From: Burkholderia sp. SRS-W-2-2016
GTDB lineage: Bacteria > Pseudomonadota > Gammaproteobacteria > Burkholderiales > Burkholderiaceae
DNA: 64,000 nt
Assembly (NCBI RefSeq): GCF_001931485.1
Contig: NZ_MSDV01000028.1
Coordinates: forward strand, 1 to 64,000
Direction: 5' to 3'
Positions within the stretch are counted from its first letter, which is position 1. The number at the start of each line of letters is the position of its first letter. Below, piece by piece: positions 44,032 through 52,297 of this stretch. Position numbers and translations under genes: made by a program. The notes under the pieces were generated by a model. It had not been told where the DNA came from and made no database searches. It saw only the letters and a program-made list of their open reading frames with translations.

Positions 44032-44970
44032 ATGCAGCTCGAGAACCACACCTTTACCGACGCCGGCGAACACGCGGCGCTGCTGTCCGGCTGGGAGCAG
44101 CAGTATTTCCAGCTCGATTGCGGGCCCTTTCACAGCCGGCTCCAGCAGATCGGCACGCATGGCGTCCACGTGTTCCACGAGTCCGCAAACGTGCGGGTCG
44201 TGCAACGCGGCAGCACGCCGAGCGACATGCTGGTGTTCGGCGTCGTGCTCGACGGCAACGCGCCGGTGACGTTCGCGGACCGCTCCGTCACCGCGGAATC
44301 GATGATCTGCGCGCGCGCGAATCGCGATTTCGTGCTGCATTTTCCGAGTGAAACCGCGCTGCTCGGCGTCGGCGTGAGGCTGCCGCTTCTCGACGAACAC
44401 CCGCGGTTGGCGCAGCGTCTCGAACGGTTGATCGCCGGCAAGAGTCCGGTGCTGCCGCTCGCGCAAGCGGCGCGTGAGCAGTTCACCGCGTTGTGGCGCG
44501 ACATCACCGGCGAAGCGCTCGCGCTGAACGCGTTCGCGCAGCCCGAACTCGGGCAACGCCAGGTGTCGGCGCGGATCCTCGACATGCTCGATTCGCTGGT
44601 CGAAAACGGCTTTGCCGACGAAAAGGCGGATATCACGTGGATGTCGCATAGCACGGTGGTCGCCCGCGCGCACGAGATGATCGTCGCGCGGCCGCTCGAA
44701 GCGGTGACCGTACTGGAGTTGTGCGAAGCGCTGCGGCTCAGCCGGCGCACGGTGCAGACGAGCTTTCGTCTGGTGACCGGTAAATCGCCGGTCGAGTACA
44801 TGCGCGCGATTCGTCTGAACCATGTGCGCCAGTTGCTGCGCACCACGTCGGCCGCCGAACTGACCGTGCGCGACGCGGCGCAACACTGGGGCTTTTTTCA
44901 CTCGGGCCACTTTACGCAGCACTATCGCGAGCTATTCGACGCGATGCCGTCGGACAATCGGCCTCAATAG
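44032..44970 (+). CDS. AraC family regulator, probable amine dehydrogenase regulator
   Basis: A 312-aa regulator. The N-terminal half has a cupin-like sensor, and the C-terminal AraC domain contains LELCEALRLSRRTVQTSFRLVTGKSPVEYMRAIRLNHVRQLL and a second HTH that matches the EutR-like group (WGFFHSGHFTQHYRELF). It converges with the aldehyde dehydrogenase gene that ends the aromatic amine dehydrogenase operon and is the nearest candidate activator of that operon. Confidence 0.83.
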   Translation: MQLENHTFTDAGEHAALLSGWEQQYFQLDCGPFHSRLQQIGTHGVHVFHESANVRVVQRGSTPSDMLVFGVVLDGNAPVTFADRSVTAESMICARANRDFVLHFPSETALLGVGVRLPLLDEHPRLAQRLERLIAGKSPVLPLAQAAREQFTALWRDITGEALALNAFAQPELGQRQVSARILDMLDSLVENGFADEKADITWMSHSTVVARAHEMIVARPLEAVTVLELCEALRLSRRTVQTSFRLVTGKSPVEYMRAIRLNHVRQLLRTTSAAELTVRDAAQHWGFFHSGHFTQHYRELFDAMPSDNRPQ

Positions 44971-45001
44971 GCGCCGCAACTTGACAGCGTTAACGCAAAA
45001 C

Positions 45002-45024
45002 GCCGGGACATGTCCCGGCTTTTT
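45002..45024. terminator. Bidirectional terminator
   Basis: GCCGGGACATGTCCCGGC (45002-45019) is a perfect palindrome that folds into a 7-bp stem with a CATG loop. It is followed by TTTTT on the plus strand and by GTTTTGCG on the minus strand. It separates the AraC gene from the convergent aldehyde dehydrogenase gene. Confidence 0.85.
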
Positions 45025-45038
45025 GCTTCTGTCGCCGA

Positions 45039-46517
45039 TCAATACGCGAAGCAGACCGATTTCGTTTCGGTATACGAATCGATGATCGCGCGGCCATGCT
45101 CGCGCCCGACGCCCGACGACTTGAAGCCGCCGAACGGCAACGCCGGATCGACCATGTTGTGCGAGTTGACCCACACCGTGCCGGCTTCCATCCGGTCGAC
45201 CACGCGCAGCGCCTTGTCGAGCTGGTTGGTCCACACGCTGGCGCCGAGGCCGTACTCGCTCGAATTGGCTGCGCTGATCGCTTCCTCCAGGTCGTCGTAC
45301 GGCATCGCGACCAGCACCGGGCCGAACACTTCCTCGTTGACGAGCGACAACGGCTTGCGCGCTTCGTTGGCGACCACGGTCGGACGCACGAAGTAGCCGT
45401 CGCCGTCACGCGCGCCGCCGCCGGCGATCACCTCGCCGCCCTGCGCGCGGCCCTCGGCGATCATCCCGACCACCTTGTCGCGATGGCGCGCGGACACCAG
45501 CGGCCCCATCTGGGTCTTTTCGTCGAAGCCGGAACCGAGCACGAGGCTGTTGGCGACCTGCGCGACGCCGTCGACGATCTGCGCGTACATTGCACGCGGC
45601 ACGTACAGGCGCGAGCCGGCCGTGCACACCTGGCCGTGATTGAAGAAGATCGCGTTGGCCGCGCCCTCGATCGCCTTGCGCGGATCGCAGTCGTCGAGCA
45701 CGATCACCGGGCTCTTGCCGCCCAGTTCCAGCGACACGCGGCGGATATCGCGGCCACACTGGGCGCCGATCAGGCGCCCCACTTCGGTCGAACCGGTGAA
45801 GGTGACCTTGTCGACGTCAGGATGACGAACCAATGCCGCGCCCGCGGTCTCGCCGCGACCGGTGACGACGTTCAGCACGCCGGGCGGAAAACCGGCTTCG
45901 AGCGCGAGTTCCGCGAGCCGGATCGCGGTGAGCGGGGTTTCCTCGGCGGGCTTGAGCACCACCGTGCAGCCGCACGCGAGCGCCGGCGCGATCTTCCACA
46001 CCGCCATCAGAAGCGGGAAATTCCACGGCACGATCGCCGCGACCACGCCGGCCGGCACGCGCTGCGTCGACGCGCGGTACTGCACGCCCGGCGGAAAACT
46101 CAGCGACAGGTCGACCGTGCTGCCTTCGATCTTGGTCGCCCAGCCGGCCATATAGCGCAGCCATTGCGCGCTGCCGCCCACTTCGAGCATGCGCGAAAAG
46201 CCGAGCAGCTTGCCCTGGTTCAGGGTCTCCAGCGCGGCGAGTTCGTCGCCGTGCTGCTCGACCAGATCGGCCAGTTTCAGCAGCAGGCGTTCGCACGCGG
46301 CCGGCGGCATCCGACGCCATTCGTTCGATGCGAACGCGCTTTTCGCGGCCGCCACCGCGGCGGCGACGTCCTCGGCGTCGCCGTCGGGGACCTGGGCGAT
46401 CTCGCGGCCGCTGGCCGGGTCGTAGACCGCGAAGGTCTTGCCGCTGCGCGCGGCGGTGGCCTCGCCGCCGACGATCATGCGGGTCGGGAGGTTCGCAAGC
46501 AAGGTGTCGAGATTCAT
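45039..46517 (-). CDS. NAD-dependent aldehyde dehydrogenase (aryl-acetaldehyde type)
   Basis: A 492-aa ALDH superfamily enzyme. The catalytic cysteine is in FNHGQVCTAGSRL, the general-base Glu in VSLELGGKSP, and the cofactor motif in FTGSTEVGRLIG; WNFPLLMAVWKIAPAL is conserved. AGGAG before the ATG at 46517 fixes the start; the frame stays open far upstream but only as a shadow of the cytochrome genes. As the last gene of the aromatic amine dehydrogenase operon it should oxidise the aldehyde product (for example phenylacetaldehyde) to the acid. Confidence 0.9.
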   Translation of the reverse strand: MNLDTLLANLPTRMIVGGEATAARSGKTFAVYDPASGREIAQVPDGDAEDVAAAVAAAKSAFASNEWRRMPPAACERLLLKLADLVEQHGDELAALETLNQGKLLGFSRMLEVGGSAQWLRYMAGWATKIEGSTVDLSLSFPPGVQYRASTQRVPAGVVAAIVPWNFPLLMAVWKIAPALACGCTVVLKPAEETPLTAIRLAELALEAGFPPGVLNVVTGRGETAGAALVRHPDVDKVTFTGSTEVGRLIGAQCGRDIRRVSLELGGKSPVIVLDDCDPRKAIEGAANAIFFNHGQVCTAGSRLYVPRAMYAQIVDGVAQVANSLVLGSGFDEKTQMGPLVSARHRDKVVGMIAEGRAQGGEVIAGGGARDGDGYFVRPTVVANEARKPLSLVNEEVFGPVLVAMPYDDLEEAISAANSSEYGLGASVWTNQLDKALRVVDRMEAGTVWVNSHNMVDPALPFGGFKSSGVGREHGRAIIDSYTETKSVCFAY

Positions 46518-46552
46518 GTCTACTCCTGATTTGTCTGAAGCGAGGTCGAGCT

Positions 46553-47077
46553 TTAGTACTGCTGCGCGACCGCCGTATCGCCGTTCTTGTGCAGCATGTC
46601 GATCAATGCCGCGCGATGTTTCGCGACATCGGTGAGCGCGGGGCGCCGCTTCGCGGCCACTTCCTGCGCGGTATAAGGCTTGAAATCCGCGGGCCGGGTG
46701 TCGGCATTCTTCGTGTCGATCAGCCAGTTCAAAACATTCGCCAGCTCGGCATCGCTGAGCGCGGAATTCGATGCGCCCGGCACCCGCATCACGAACTCGC
46801 GGCCCTCGGCCACGCGCACGAAATGGCCCATCGCGCCCGTCAGCGGCGGCACCTTGCCGGGAATGCCGTGCGCGTCGCCGGTGTGGCAGCCCATGCAATT
46901 GAGCGTCCACGCCTCGCGCGCGCTGGCCGCGTCGTAGCCGCGCGACGTGGTTTGTGTGGCGGTCGGTGCCGCGGCTTCGGGCCCGTTGCCGGGCCCGGCC
47001 GCATACACGTCGACGTACGCGGCGAACGGCGCGCACAACAACAGCGCGAGTAGCGCGCGCGCACGTCCGGTCGTCAT
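46553..47077 (-). CDS. Periplasmic cytochrome c
   Basis: A 174-aa protein with a signal peptide (LLALLLCAPFAAYVDVYA) and one heme site NCMGCHTGD. A methionine in EFVMRVPGAS is a candidate axial ligand. The C-terminal 60 residues form a conserved tail (DFKPYTAQEVAAKR) shared in style with the upstream cytochrome. The ATG overlaps that cytochrome's stop (ATGA at 47074-47077). Likely electron carrier for aromatic amine dehydrogenase. Confidence 0.85.
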   Translation of the reverse strand: MTTGRARALLALLLCAPFAAYVDVYAAGPGNGPEAAAPTATQTTSRGYDAASAREAWTLNCMGCHTGDAHGIPGKVPPLTGAMGHFVRVAEGREFVMRVPGASNSALSDAELANVLNWLIDTKNADTRPADFKPYTAQEVAAKRRPALTDVAKHRAALIDMLHKNGDTAVAQQY

Positions 47078-47580
47078 AGCCCGATGCTCTTCAACGCGGC
47101 GTCGCGATGCTCGCGCACCTGCGCGCCGTCCATCTGCGTCGCGCGCATCGCCTTTACCTCCGCCGCGGTGAACGGCTTCGCGCCCGCATGCTTCGGATTC
47201 GTGTCGAACACCACGTAATTGAGCACGCTCGCGAGGTCCTCGTCGGACTCGGTCTTGAAGCTCGGCATCTTGAAGTTGTAGGTCTTGTCCTTGATCGTGA
47301 TCGTGCCGAACATCCCGTTGAGCACGGTCAGGCCAAGTTGCGTGCGACCTTGCGGGGTCGCCGCGTAGCGGCCGGGCAGCTCGGTGAGCGCCGGCGCGAG
47401 ACCGTCCTGGCCCTTGCCGCCGGCCTGGTGGCAGACCGCGCATTTGCTGTCGAAGAACGCTTTGCCCGCTGCGTGCTGGACGTTCTGTGCGAACGCGTCG
47501 GCCGCGCCGAGCGCCGCCAGCGTCGCGCACAACGTCGTCGCCAACTTCGCGAAGCGGCGGCTAAAAACTGTCGAGGTCAT
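47074..47580 (-). CDS. Periplasmic cytochrome c
   Basis: A 168-aa protein with a signal peptide (cleavage near AFA-Q, residue 32) and one heme site SKCAVCHQAGG. A methionine in FKMPSFKTESDED is the probable axial ligand. The C-terminal KPFTAAEVKAMRATQMD resembles the equivalent region in the next cytochrome, suggesting a duplication. The ATG overlaps the stop of the dehydrogenase small subunit gene (ATGA), so the operon is tightly coupled. It should take electrons from the quinone cofactor enzyme. Confidence 0.85.
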   Translation of the reverse strand: MTSTVFSRRFAKLATTLCATLAALGAADAFAQNVQHAAGKAFFDSKCAVCHQAGGKGQDGLAPALTELPGRYAATPQGRTQLGLTVLNGMFGTITIKDKTYNFKMPSFKTESDEDLASVLNYVVFDTNPKHAGAKPFTAAEVKAMRATQMDGAQVREHRDAALKSIGL

Positions 47581-48125
47581 TGCTGCGCCACTCCAAGCAG
47601 GACGGATACCGAGCAGTGATAGTTCGCGTTGCCGCTCGCCATGCACCAGTTGATGTCGTTATTCAGCGAGAGCTTGTACAGCGGCTTTTCGCGTTCGTTG
47701 CGGTTGCAGAAGCAGCGGCCACACGAAGTTTTGCCGCAGCAGTCGTTGTACGACACGATGTAATCGGTGCCGTCGTGCGGATTGCGGCAGGTGCCGATCC
47801 ACGTGATCGGCGACGGCGAGGTGCCCGGCGGGCAACTGCTCGACGTGCCGCCGCAGCAACTGCACAACCAGCCGTCGATCGCGCAGTAGCGCCAGTAATC
47901 GCAGCTATACGGGTCGTCGCTTTTGCCGGCGCCCGGCGCGCTCGCCGCACCCGGCGCACTCGCGGGCGCCGCGTTGTTCGCCGCGAACGTGCGGTCCACC
48001 GGCAGCAGCGGCACCAGCGCCGAGCCGACCAGCGCGCGGCCGAGCGTGGCCATCGCGCCGCGCCGCGAGCTGCGCTGCGCGACGTTGCGCGCCTTCAGCT
48101 CGAAGAATGAGTCGAACCATTTCAT
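47577..48125 (-). CDS. aauA: Aromatic amine dehydrogenase small subunit (TTQ subunit)
   Basis: A 182-aa beta subunit bearing the tryptophan tryptophylquinone cofactor. A long N-terminal signal has twin arginines (SSRRGAM near 19-25). The mature part is very cysteine-rich (14 Cys), including YSCDYWRYC and DGWLCSCCGG, and is closed by several disulfides. By spacing the cofactor tryptophans are W109 (PITWIGTC) and W160 (DINWCM), 51 residues apart as in the family, with the catalytic Asp at 128 (NDCC). Similarity is closer to Alcaligenes-type aromatic amine dehydrogenase than to methylamine dehydrogenase, from memory of those sequences. It oxidises primary aralkylamines to aldehydes and ammonia. 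Confidence 0.9.
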   Translation of the reverse strand: MKWFDSFFELKARNVAQRSSRRGAMATLGRALVGSALVPLLPVDRTFAANNAAPASAPGAASAPGAGKSDDPYSCDYWRYCAIDGWLCSCCGGTSSSCPPGTSPSPITWIGTCRNPHDGTDYIVSYNDCCGKTSCGRCFCNRNEREKPLYKLSLNNDINWCMASGNANYHCSVSVLLGVAQQ

Positions 48126-48162
48126 GCTTGTCGTCCTGTCGTTCTGATTCGTATTGACGTGC

Positions 48163-48798
48163 TCAGGCGTGCTGCTCCGCGTGCGATGCGTGCGCGGCGT
48201 GGTTGTGGTTCTCCGCGTGGACGAACTCCTGCAGCGAAGCAACGCCGCGCTCCTTCGCCTCGAACAGGCTTTCCAGGTGTTCGCGCGAATTCACCAGACC
48301 CTTTGCGCGGACCTTGCCGGTTTCATCGAGCAGGAGTGCGTACGGAAGCTTGCCGATCTGATAGGCCATCCCGAGTTCTTGCGACAGCACGTACGGGAAC
48401 TGGCCGAGGCCGAGCTTCTTGTAGAAGGCCGCGTGTTCGGTGGTGTCGCCGTCGCTGGCGAGCACGATGTCGGTCGCGGTTTCGCGCGCCTGGATCGATG
48501 GCAGCAGCGGCAGCAGCTTCTTGCACACCGGGCAGCTCGGCGACAGGAAAAACACCAGCGTGCTGCGGCCTTTCGGCGAGATGCCGCCGACCTTCACCTG
48601 GCGGCCGTCGAGCGCGCCCAGTTCGAACGACGGACCGACCGTGCCGACGGCCGGACCTTTATCGATCATCAGCGCGCCGACCGGCATCATGCGTTCGTAC
48701 AGAATGCCGATCTGACGCACCAGCGCGAGTGCGATTGCGCCGAGCGCGAGCAGACCGATCCACAGCAAGACATTCGAGACCAACAGTGCGTTTTCCAT
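48163..48798 (-). CDS. aauD: MauD/AauD, thioredoxin-like maturation protein
   Basis: A 211-aa membrane-anchored thioredoxin-fold protein needed to form disulfides in the small subunit. One N-terminal membrane helix (LVSNVLLWIGLLALGAIALALV) precedes the domain with the redox pair C89-P-V-C92 in LSPSCPVCKKLLP. The C-terminal tail is histidine-rich. The ATG overlaps by one base the stop of the preceding gene (TAATG), showing coupling. Confidence 0.9.
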   Translation of the reverse strand: MENALLVSNVLLWIGLLALGAIALALVRQIGILYERMMPVGALMIDKGPAVGTVGPSFELGALDGRQVKVGGISPKGRSTLVFFLSPSCPVCKKLLPLLPSIQARETATDIVLASDGDTTEHAAFYKKLGLGQFPYVLSQELGMAYQIGKLPYALLLDETGKVRAKGLVNSREHLESLFEAKERGVASLQEFVHAENHNHAAHASHAEQHA

Positions 48799-49364
48799 TA
48801 CGAGTTCCTCAGGTGATTCAGCTTCGGACGGTTGACGAGCAGCACGTCCACGGTAAAGAAGGCAGCCACGGCGACGAGCGTCGCGCCGAGCACGCTCAGA
48901 TAGTCGAACCAGACGACCGCGCGAGTGCTTTGCGGCACGCACACGAGGACCGCGAGTGCGGCGAGCAGCAGGGAGCGCGCGACATGCGCCCAGCCGATCG
49001 AGTGCGATACGTGAGTGCCGGACTGGCGAAAGCCGTTGCAGCCGCAGTCGATATCGGTACGTCCGCGCGCCACGTTGATTCCGAGCGCGAGTGCGAACAA
49101 CACGAACAGCGCGGCGAGCGCGGTGGCGCCGAACACGCGGGTGGCCGGCACGAGGGCCGCGAGCACCGCGCCGATTTCGGCGAGCGGCAGCATGAAAGCG
49201 ACCGGTGCGACCAGCACCTGCGGCAGCAGCGCGAAGCCGGCGACCGCTTCGCGCAGTTCGGCCTGGCGCGCGAGCTTCGGCAGCGCGAGCGTCAGCGTGA
49301 CGATCGATGTGATCGCGAGCGCGGCGGTCGAGACGACCGGATCGATGGCGAAAGTTGGATTCAT
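48798..49364 (-). CDS. aauE: MauE/AauE, membrane maturation protein
   Basis: A 188-aa integral membrane protein of the MauE/DoxX-related family with about five membrane helices. The DIDCGCNG motif (Cys pair) between helices is the hallmark and suggests a role in disulfide electron transfer to AauD. It lies between the large-subunit gene and aauD in the standard B-E-D-A order. The small and large subunits are not produced in active form without it in characterised mau clusters. Confidence 0.9.
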   Translation of the reverse strand: MNPTFAIDPVVSTAALAITSIVTLTLALPKLARQAELREAVAGFALLPQVLVAPVAFMLPLAEIGAVLAALVPATRVFGATALAALFVLFALALGINVARGRTDIDCGCNGFRQSGTHVSHSIGWAHVARSLLLAALAVLVCVPQSTRAVVWFDYLSVLGATLVAVAAFFTVDVLLVNRPKLNHLRNS

Positions 49365-49377
49365 CGTTTGGGCTCCG

Positions 49378-50526
49378 TCACGGATTCATCAGCAGCGACG
49401 CGGTCGAGCCGATCTGCTTGTGCACGCGCTGAAGCTTGCCCGTCGCCGCGTCGGCGACGATCACGTCCGAGGTCGTCGTGATGCCGTAAAAGAGCGGATG
49501 CGCGTCTTCGCTGACCTGGATCGACAGCAGCGGATCGATCTTCTGGTCCGCGAGTTTCCAGCGCGCGATGCGCTTGTGGGTCTTCAGATCGAATACCCAC
49601 ACCTCGCTGGCGGGGTCCTTGTGAGTGTCCGGACCACCCTCGTGCATCGCGACGTACAAACGCTGGGTCGGCACATGCAACGCGGTCTGCTGCAGACCGC
49701 CGGGACGCCAGCCGGCCTTCGCCTCGTCGGCCGTCACCAGCGGCCACGACGCGCCGAACACCGGAGCCGCGCCGCTGAAATCGGCGCTGCGCACGTTGCC
49801 GTTGAAGGTCGTGAACCAGTAGGTATTGCCGCTGCGCGACGCGTTGACGAAGGCCGGATCTTTCGCGACGTCGATGAATGGTTCGGAGAGCTTGCGGCTT
49901 TTCTCCTTGCCGTTCGCGCCGAGCACGACCGTCAACGCCTTGCCGCTTTCGCACAGGGCCGTGAAGCGATCGTTACCGGACGGATAGGCGAGCACGCAGC
50001 CGTCGGTATCGATTTCGCCGGCCACTTTATGGGTGGCCGTATCGACGACGGTGACCGAGGTCGCGGGCGTGATGTTCGACACGTACAGCCACTTGCCGTC
50101 TTTAGAGAGCGACGTGTTGTACGGCGACGGCACGCTTTGCGCGTGCTTGGCCGGAATCACGATTTCGCCGGTGATTTGCAGCGTCGTGTTGTCGGTCATC
50201 TCGACGACATCGGTCCGCGTGCCGTGCGAGCCGCGCGCGAAGTAGCTGGTCGCGACGTAGCTCGTTTTGTGATCGGGGCTGATCGCAAGTCCCGGCGCGA
50301 AGCCCGCGTTGATCTGCCCGAGGATTCCTTCGCGGTTCGCGTCGAGCACGTAGGTACGCGCATCCGTCATCGAACTGAAGTTCACGTCCACCACATACAG
50401 GTGGTGCGGGCTGAACGGCGGCATCTTCGCGATCGTCAGGTCCTCGGCTTTTTCGACTGCAAGCACCTGGGCCGATATCGCGGCACTGCCCGCCATCAGC
50501 AGCGCCCATTTCCATTTTCTTGACAT
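49378..50526 (-). CDS. aauB: Aromatic amine dehydrogenase large subunit
   Basis: A 382-aa alpha subunit, a seven-bladed beta-propeller, with a signal peptide ending near VLAVEKA (about residue 26). Repeated propeller strands such as HHLYVVDVNF, KWLYVSNI, RLYVAMHEGG and EVWVFDLKTHKRIARW are visible. The segment EGGPDTHKDPASEVWVFD is strongly conserved in MADH/AADH heavy chains. The ATG at 50526 follows GCGGAGAAGAG. It is the first gene of the seven-gene operon B-E-D-A-cytochrome-cytochrome-ALDH and supports the quinone-bearing small subunit. Confidence 0.9.
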   Translation of the reverse strand: MSRKWKWALLMAGSAAISAQVLAVEKAEDLTIAKMPPFSPHHLYVVDVNFSSMTDARTYVLDANREGILGQINAGFAPGLAISPDHKTSYVATSYFARGSHGTRTDVVEMTDNTTLQITGEIVIPAKHAQSVPSPYNTSLSKDGKWLYVSNITPATSVTVVDTATHKVAGEIDTDGCVLAYPSGNDRFTALCESGKALTVVLGANGKEKSRKLSEPFIDVAKDPAFVNASRSGNTYWFTTFNGNVRSADFSGAAPVFGASWPLVTADEAKAGWRPGGLQQTALHVPTQRLYVAMHEGGPDTHKDPASEVWVFDLKTHKRIARWKLADQKIDPLLSIQVSEDAHPLFYGITTTSDVIVADAATGKLQRVHKQIGSTASLLMNP

Positions 50527-50592
50527 CTCTTCTCCGCAAGAACATTCGTTGTGGCCTTGCGAAAAATTAACCGTACAGAAACCGGGAAACAG

Positions 50593-50625
50593 CTCCCAAA
50601 TCGGCAAACGATCGGGAGTTTTTTT
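50593..50625 (+). terminator. Hairpin with T-run upstream of aauB, plus-strand orientation
   Basis: CTCCC (50593-50597) pairs with GGGAG (50614-50618), and ATCG with CGAT inside. Seven T residues follow on the plus strand. It lies 67-100 bases upstream of the minus-strand aauB start, so it would stop plus-strand (antisense) transcripts. Alternatively it is an inverted-repeat control site for the operon. Confidence 0.45.
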
Positions 50626-50788
50626 ACGTCTTCCTTACGAAACGAAGAATGCGCTTACAGCACGATGCGACGCATTTTTCGATTGCGATGAATAGCGGGG
50701 TTGACCCTGAGATGGATACGCATACGGCACACGCGGTGCATGCGACGCATACGACGCATCCGGATGCGAGCGCGGCGCGCGGCAGCGT

Positions 50789-51211
50789 TTAAACGGGTTG
50801 CCGGATTGGTGAGCCGCTGGAGTGTTCGAGGCCGGGTACGCACGCTTCGAAGTGGGCACGCGTGCCTAGCAGGCGTCTTGGCAGCAACACCGCTTCGGCC
50901 GCGTTGATCACTAGCAGCGCGACGTTCACACGCCGGTCCGTATGGCGAATCACCGCGAAGCTGTGGCCCGGCAATTCGCCATTGAAACGCGGATCGGCGC
51001 GCGTGATGTCCTCGTCGTCGTGCAGACCTTCGAGTTGCGCACCGGGGACCACGCACCAGCATTCGGGAAGCCGCACCAGCATGTCGGTGACGTCGCCGAA
51101 CTCGGAAATGATCGCCGCGTGCGAGTCGGGCGCGCGCCGGAACCAGAGCGGCTTATCGGTCGCCTCGACGTGTAAGGCCGCGACCGGGAAGAGGAGAAAA
51201 CCGTTGTCCAT
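50789..51211 (-). CDS. Hypothetical protein
   Basis: A 140-aa soluble protein, mixed alpha/beta, with WFRRAPDSHAAIISEFGDVTDMLVRLPECW and a central HDDEDITRADPRFNGELPGHSF. No signal peptide or membrane segment is present. The start is unsure: ATG at 51211 (MDNGFLLF) is taken as it opens the folded part, and ATG at 51259 is the alternative; neither has a clear ribosome site. It lies upstream of the amine dehydrogenase operon on the same strand. No family was recognised. Confidence 0.45.
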   Translation of the reverse strand: MDNGFLLFPVAALHVEATDKPLWFRRAPDSHAAIISEFGDVTDMLVRLPECWCVVPGAQLEGLHDDEDITRADPRFNGELPGHSFAVIRHTDRRVNVALLVINAAEAVLLPRRLLGTRAHFEACVPGLEHSSGSPIRQPV

Positions 51212-51396
51212 GGATGGTGAATAGCGGGTGGTCGCGCGATCGGGTTGCGGTTGGATCATCGCGCGAAAACGGCGGGTGTGGCTATTCCTCGGGTGAACGG
51301 TTTGCCGATATTGGAGGTTGGGGTGGGAAGAATGCCGACGCGCGCTCAGTGAACGCGCTGTCGTCCTCGGTTCGCTGAGCTATCGGCGCCGAGACC

Positions 51397-52272
51397 TTAT
51401 TGCTGGATCGACGCGCCCTTTATCTGGTTTCCCGTAAACTGCGCCGCAGCCTTTTCAATAGCGAGCGTTTCCAGCTGTTTGCGCATCGCATCCTTCGTCT
51501 GGTCGAATGCCGGCACCTGCGTTGGACGCTTTGCGTCCAGCTTCACGATCAACCACACGTTGCCGACCTGAACCGGCTGAGCCGTCGTTCCGCCCACGGG
51601 CAACTTCGAGATCGTCTGCGCGAGCGCCAGTGGCAACCCCTGCGTCCGGCCCTCGGTCACCGGCACCGGAAAACTCAGCCATGGCATTTCGCCACCGTTC
51701 GCCTTGGTCGGCGCCACGCTGTAATCCTTTGCCAGCGTCTCGAACGGCTGGCCGGACTTCATCTTGTCGAGAACCTTTTTCGCGGTCACTTCATCGCCGA
51801 CCGTGATGATGCGAGGCTTGAACTCGTCCTTGCCGAGCGAAGCGGCGATTTGGTCATAACGCGCCTTCACCTGCGCGTCCGTCACCGGCTCAGGATGAAT
51901 GCTGTCTTTCAGATACAACTGGATTGCGGTACCGACCTTCGCAGCGGCAGGTGCCTGCAGCACTTCCGGCTTCTGATCGTAGTGCGCCTTTTCCGCGTTC
52001 TGCCACAGCACCTCACGCGTAATCAGCCCGCTTTTGAGCATCTGGCGCAACTGCGGCGTATCGGCTTGCCCAGTCCTGGCCGTGACTATCCGCACGGCAT
52101 CGTCGAGTCCGCTCTTCGGCACGGCCACGCCATTGACGACGGCCACGCTGCCGACGGGCAGGCTCGATGCTGCATCGGCGGCGTGCGCAAACGACGGTGC
52201 GAAGGTGCTCAGTGAGACCGAAGTAAATGCGGTCACACAAACGGTGCGGATCATGCTGTCGAGTCGGAACAT
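51397..52272 (-). CDS. Parvulin-type peptidyl-prolyl isomerase
   Basis: A 291-aa periplasmic chaperone/isomerase of the PpiC/SurA type. A signal peptide (VCVTAFTSVSLSTFAPSFAHA) precedes a SurA-like N-terminal helical domain (ITREVLWQNAEKAHYDQKPEVL) and a parvulin domain (about 160-270: KPRIITVGDEVTAKKVLDKMKSGQPFETLAKDYSVAPTKANGGEMPW). It follows the TpsB gene by about 25 bases on the same strand, so it probably helps fold the secreted exoproteins or the transporter. Confidence 0.87.
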   Translation of the reverse strand: MFRLDSMIRTVCVTAFTSVSLSTFAPSFAHAADAASSLPVGSVAVVNGVAVPKSGLDDAVRIVTARTGQADTPQLRQMLKSGLITREVLWQNAEKAHYDQKPEVLQAPAAAKVGTAIQLYLKDSIHPEPVTDAQVKARYDQIAASLGKDEFKPRIITVGDEVTAKKVLDKMKSGQPFETLAKDYSVAPTKANGGEMPWLSFPVPVTEGRTQGLPLALAQTISKLPVGGTTAQPVQVGNVWLIVKLDAKRPTQVPAFDQTKDAMRKQLETLAIEKAAAQFTGNQIKGASIQQ

Positions 52273-52297
52273 CGGGTACGCCTTTTTCGAAAAATCG

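Noticed and set aside
45039..47036. Aldehyde dehydrogenase extended to 665 residues
   Set aside because: The extra N-terminal part is an out-of-frame shadow of the cytochrome gene; the ribosome site AGGAG and the canonical ALDH start fit ATG at 46517.
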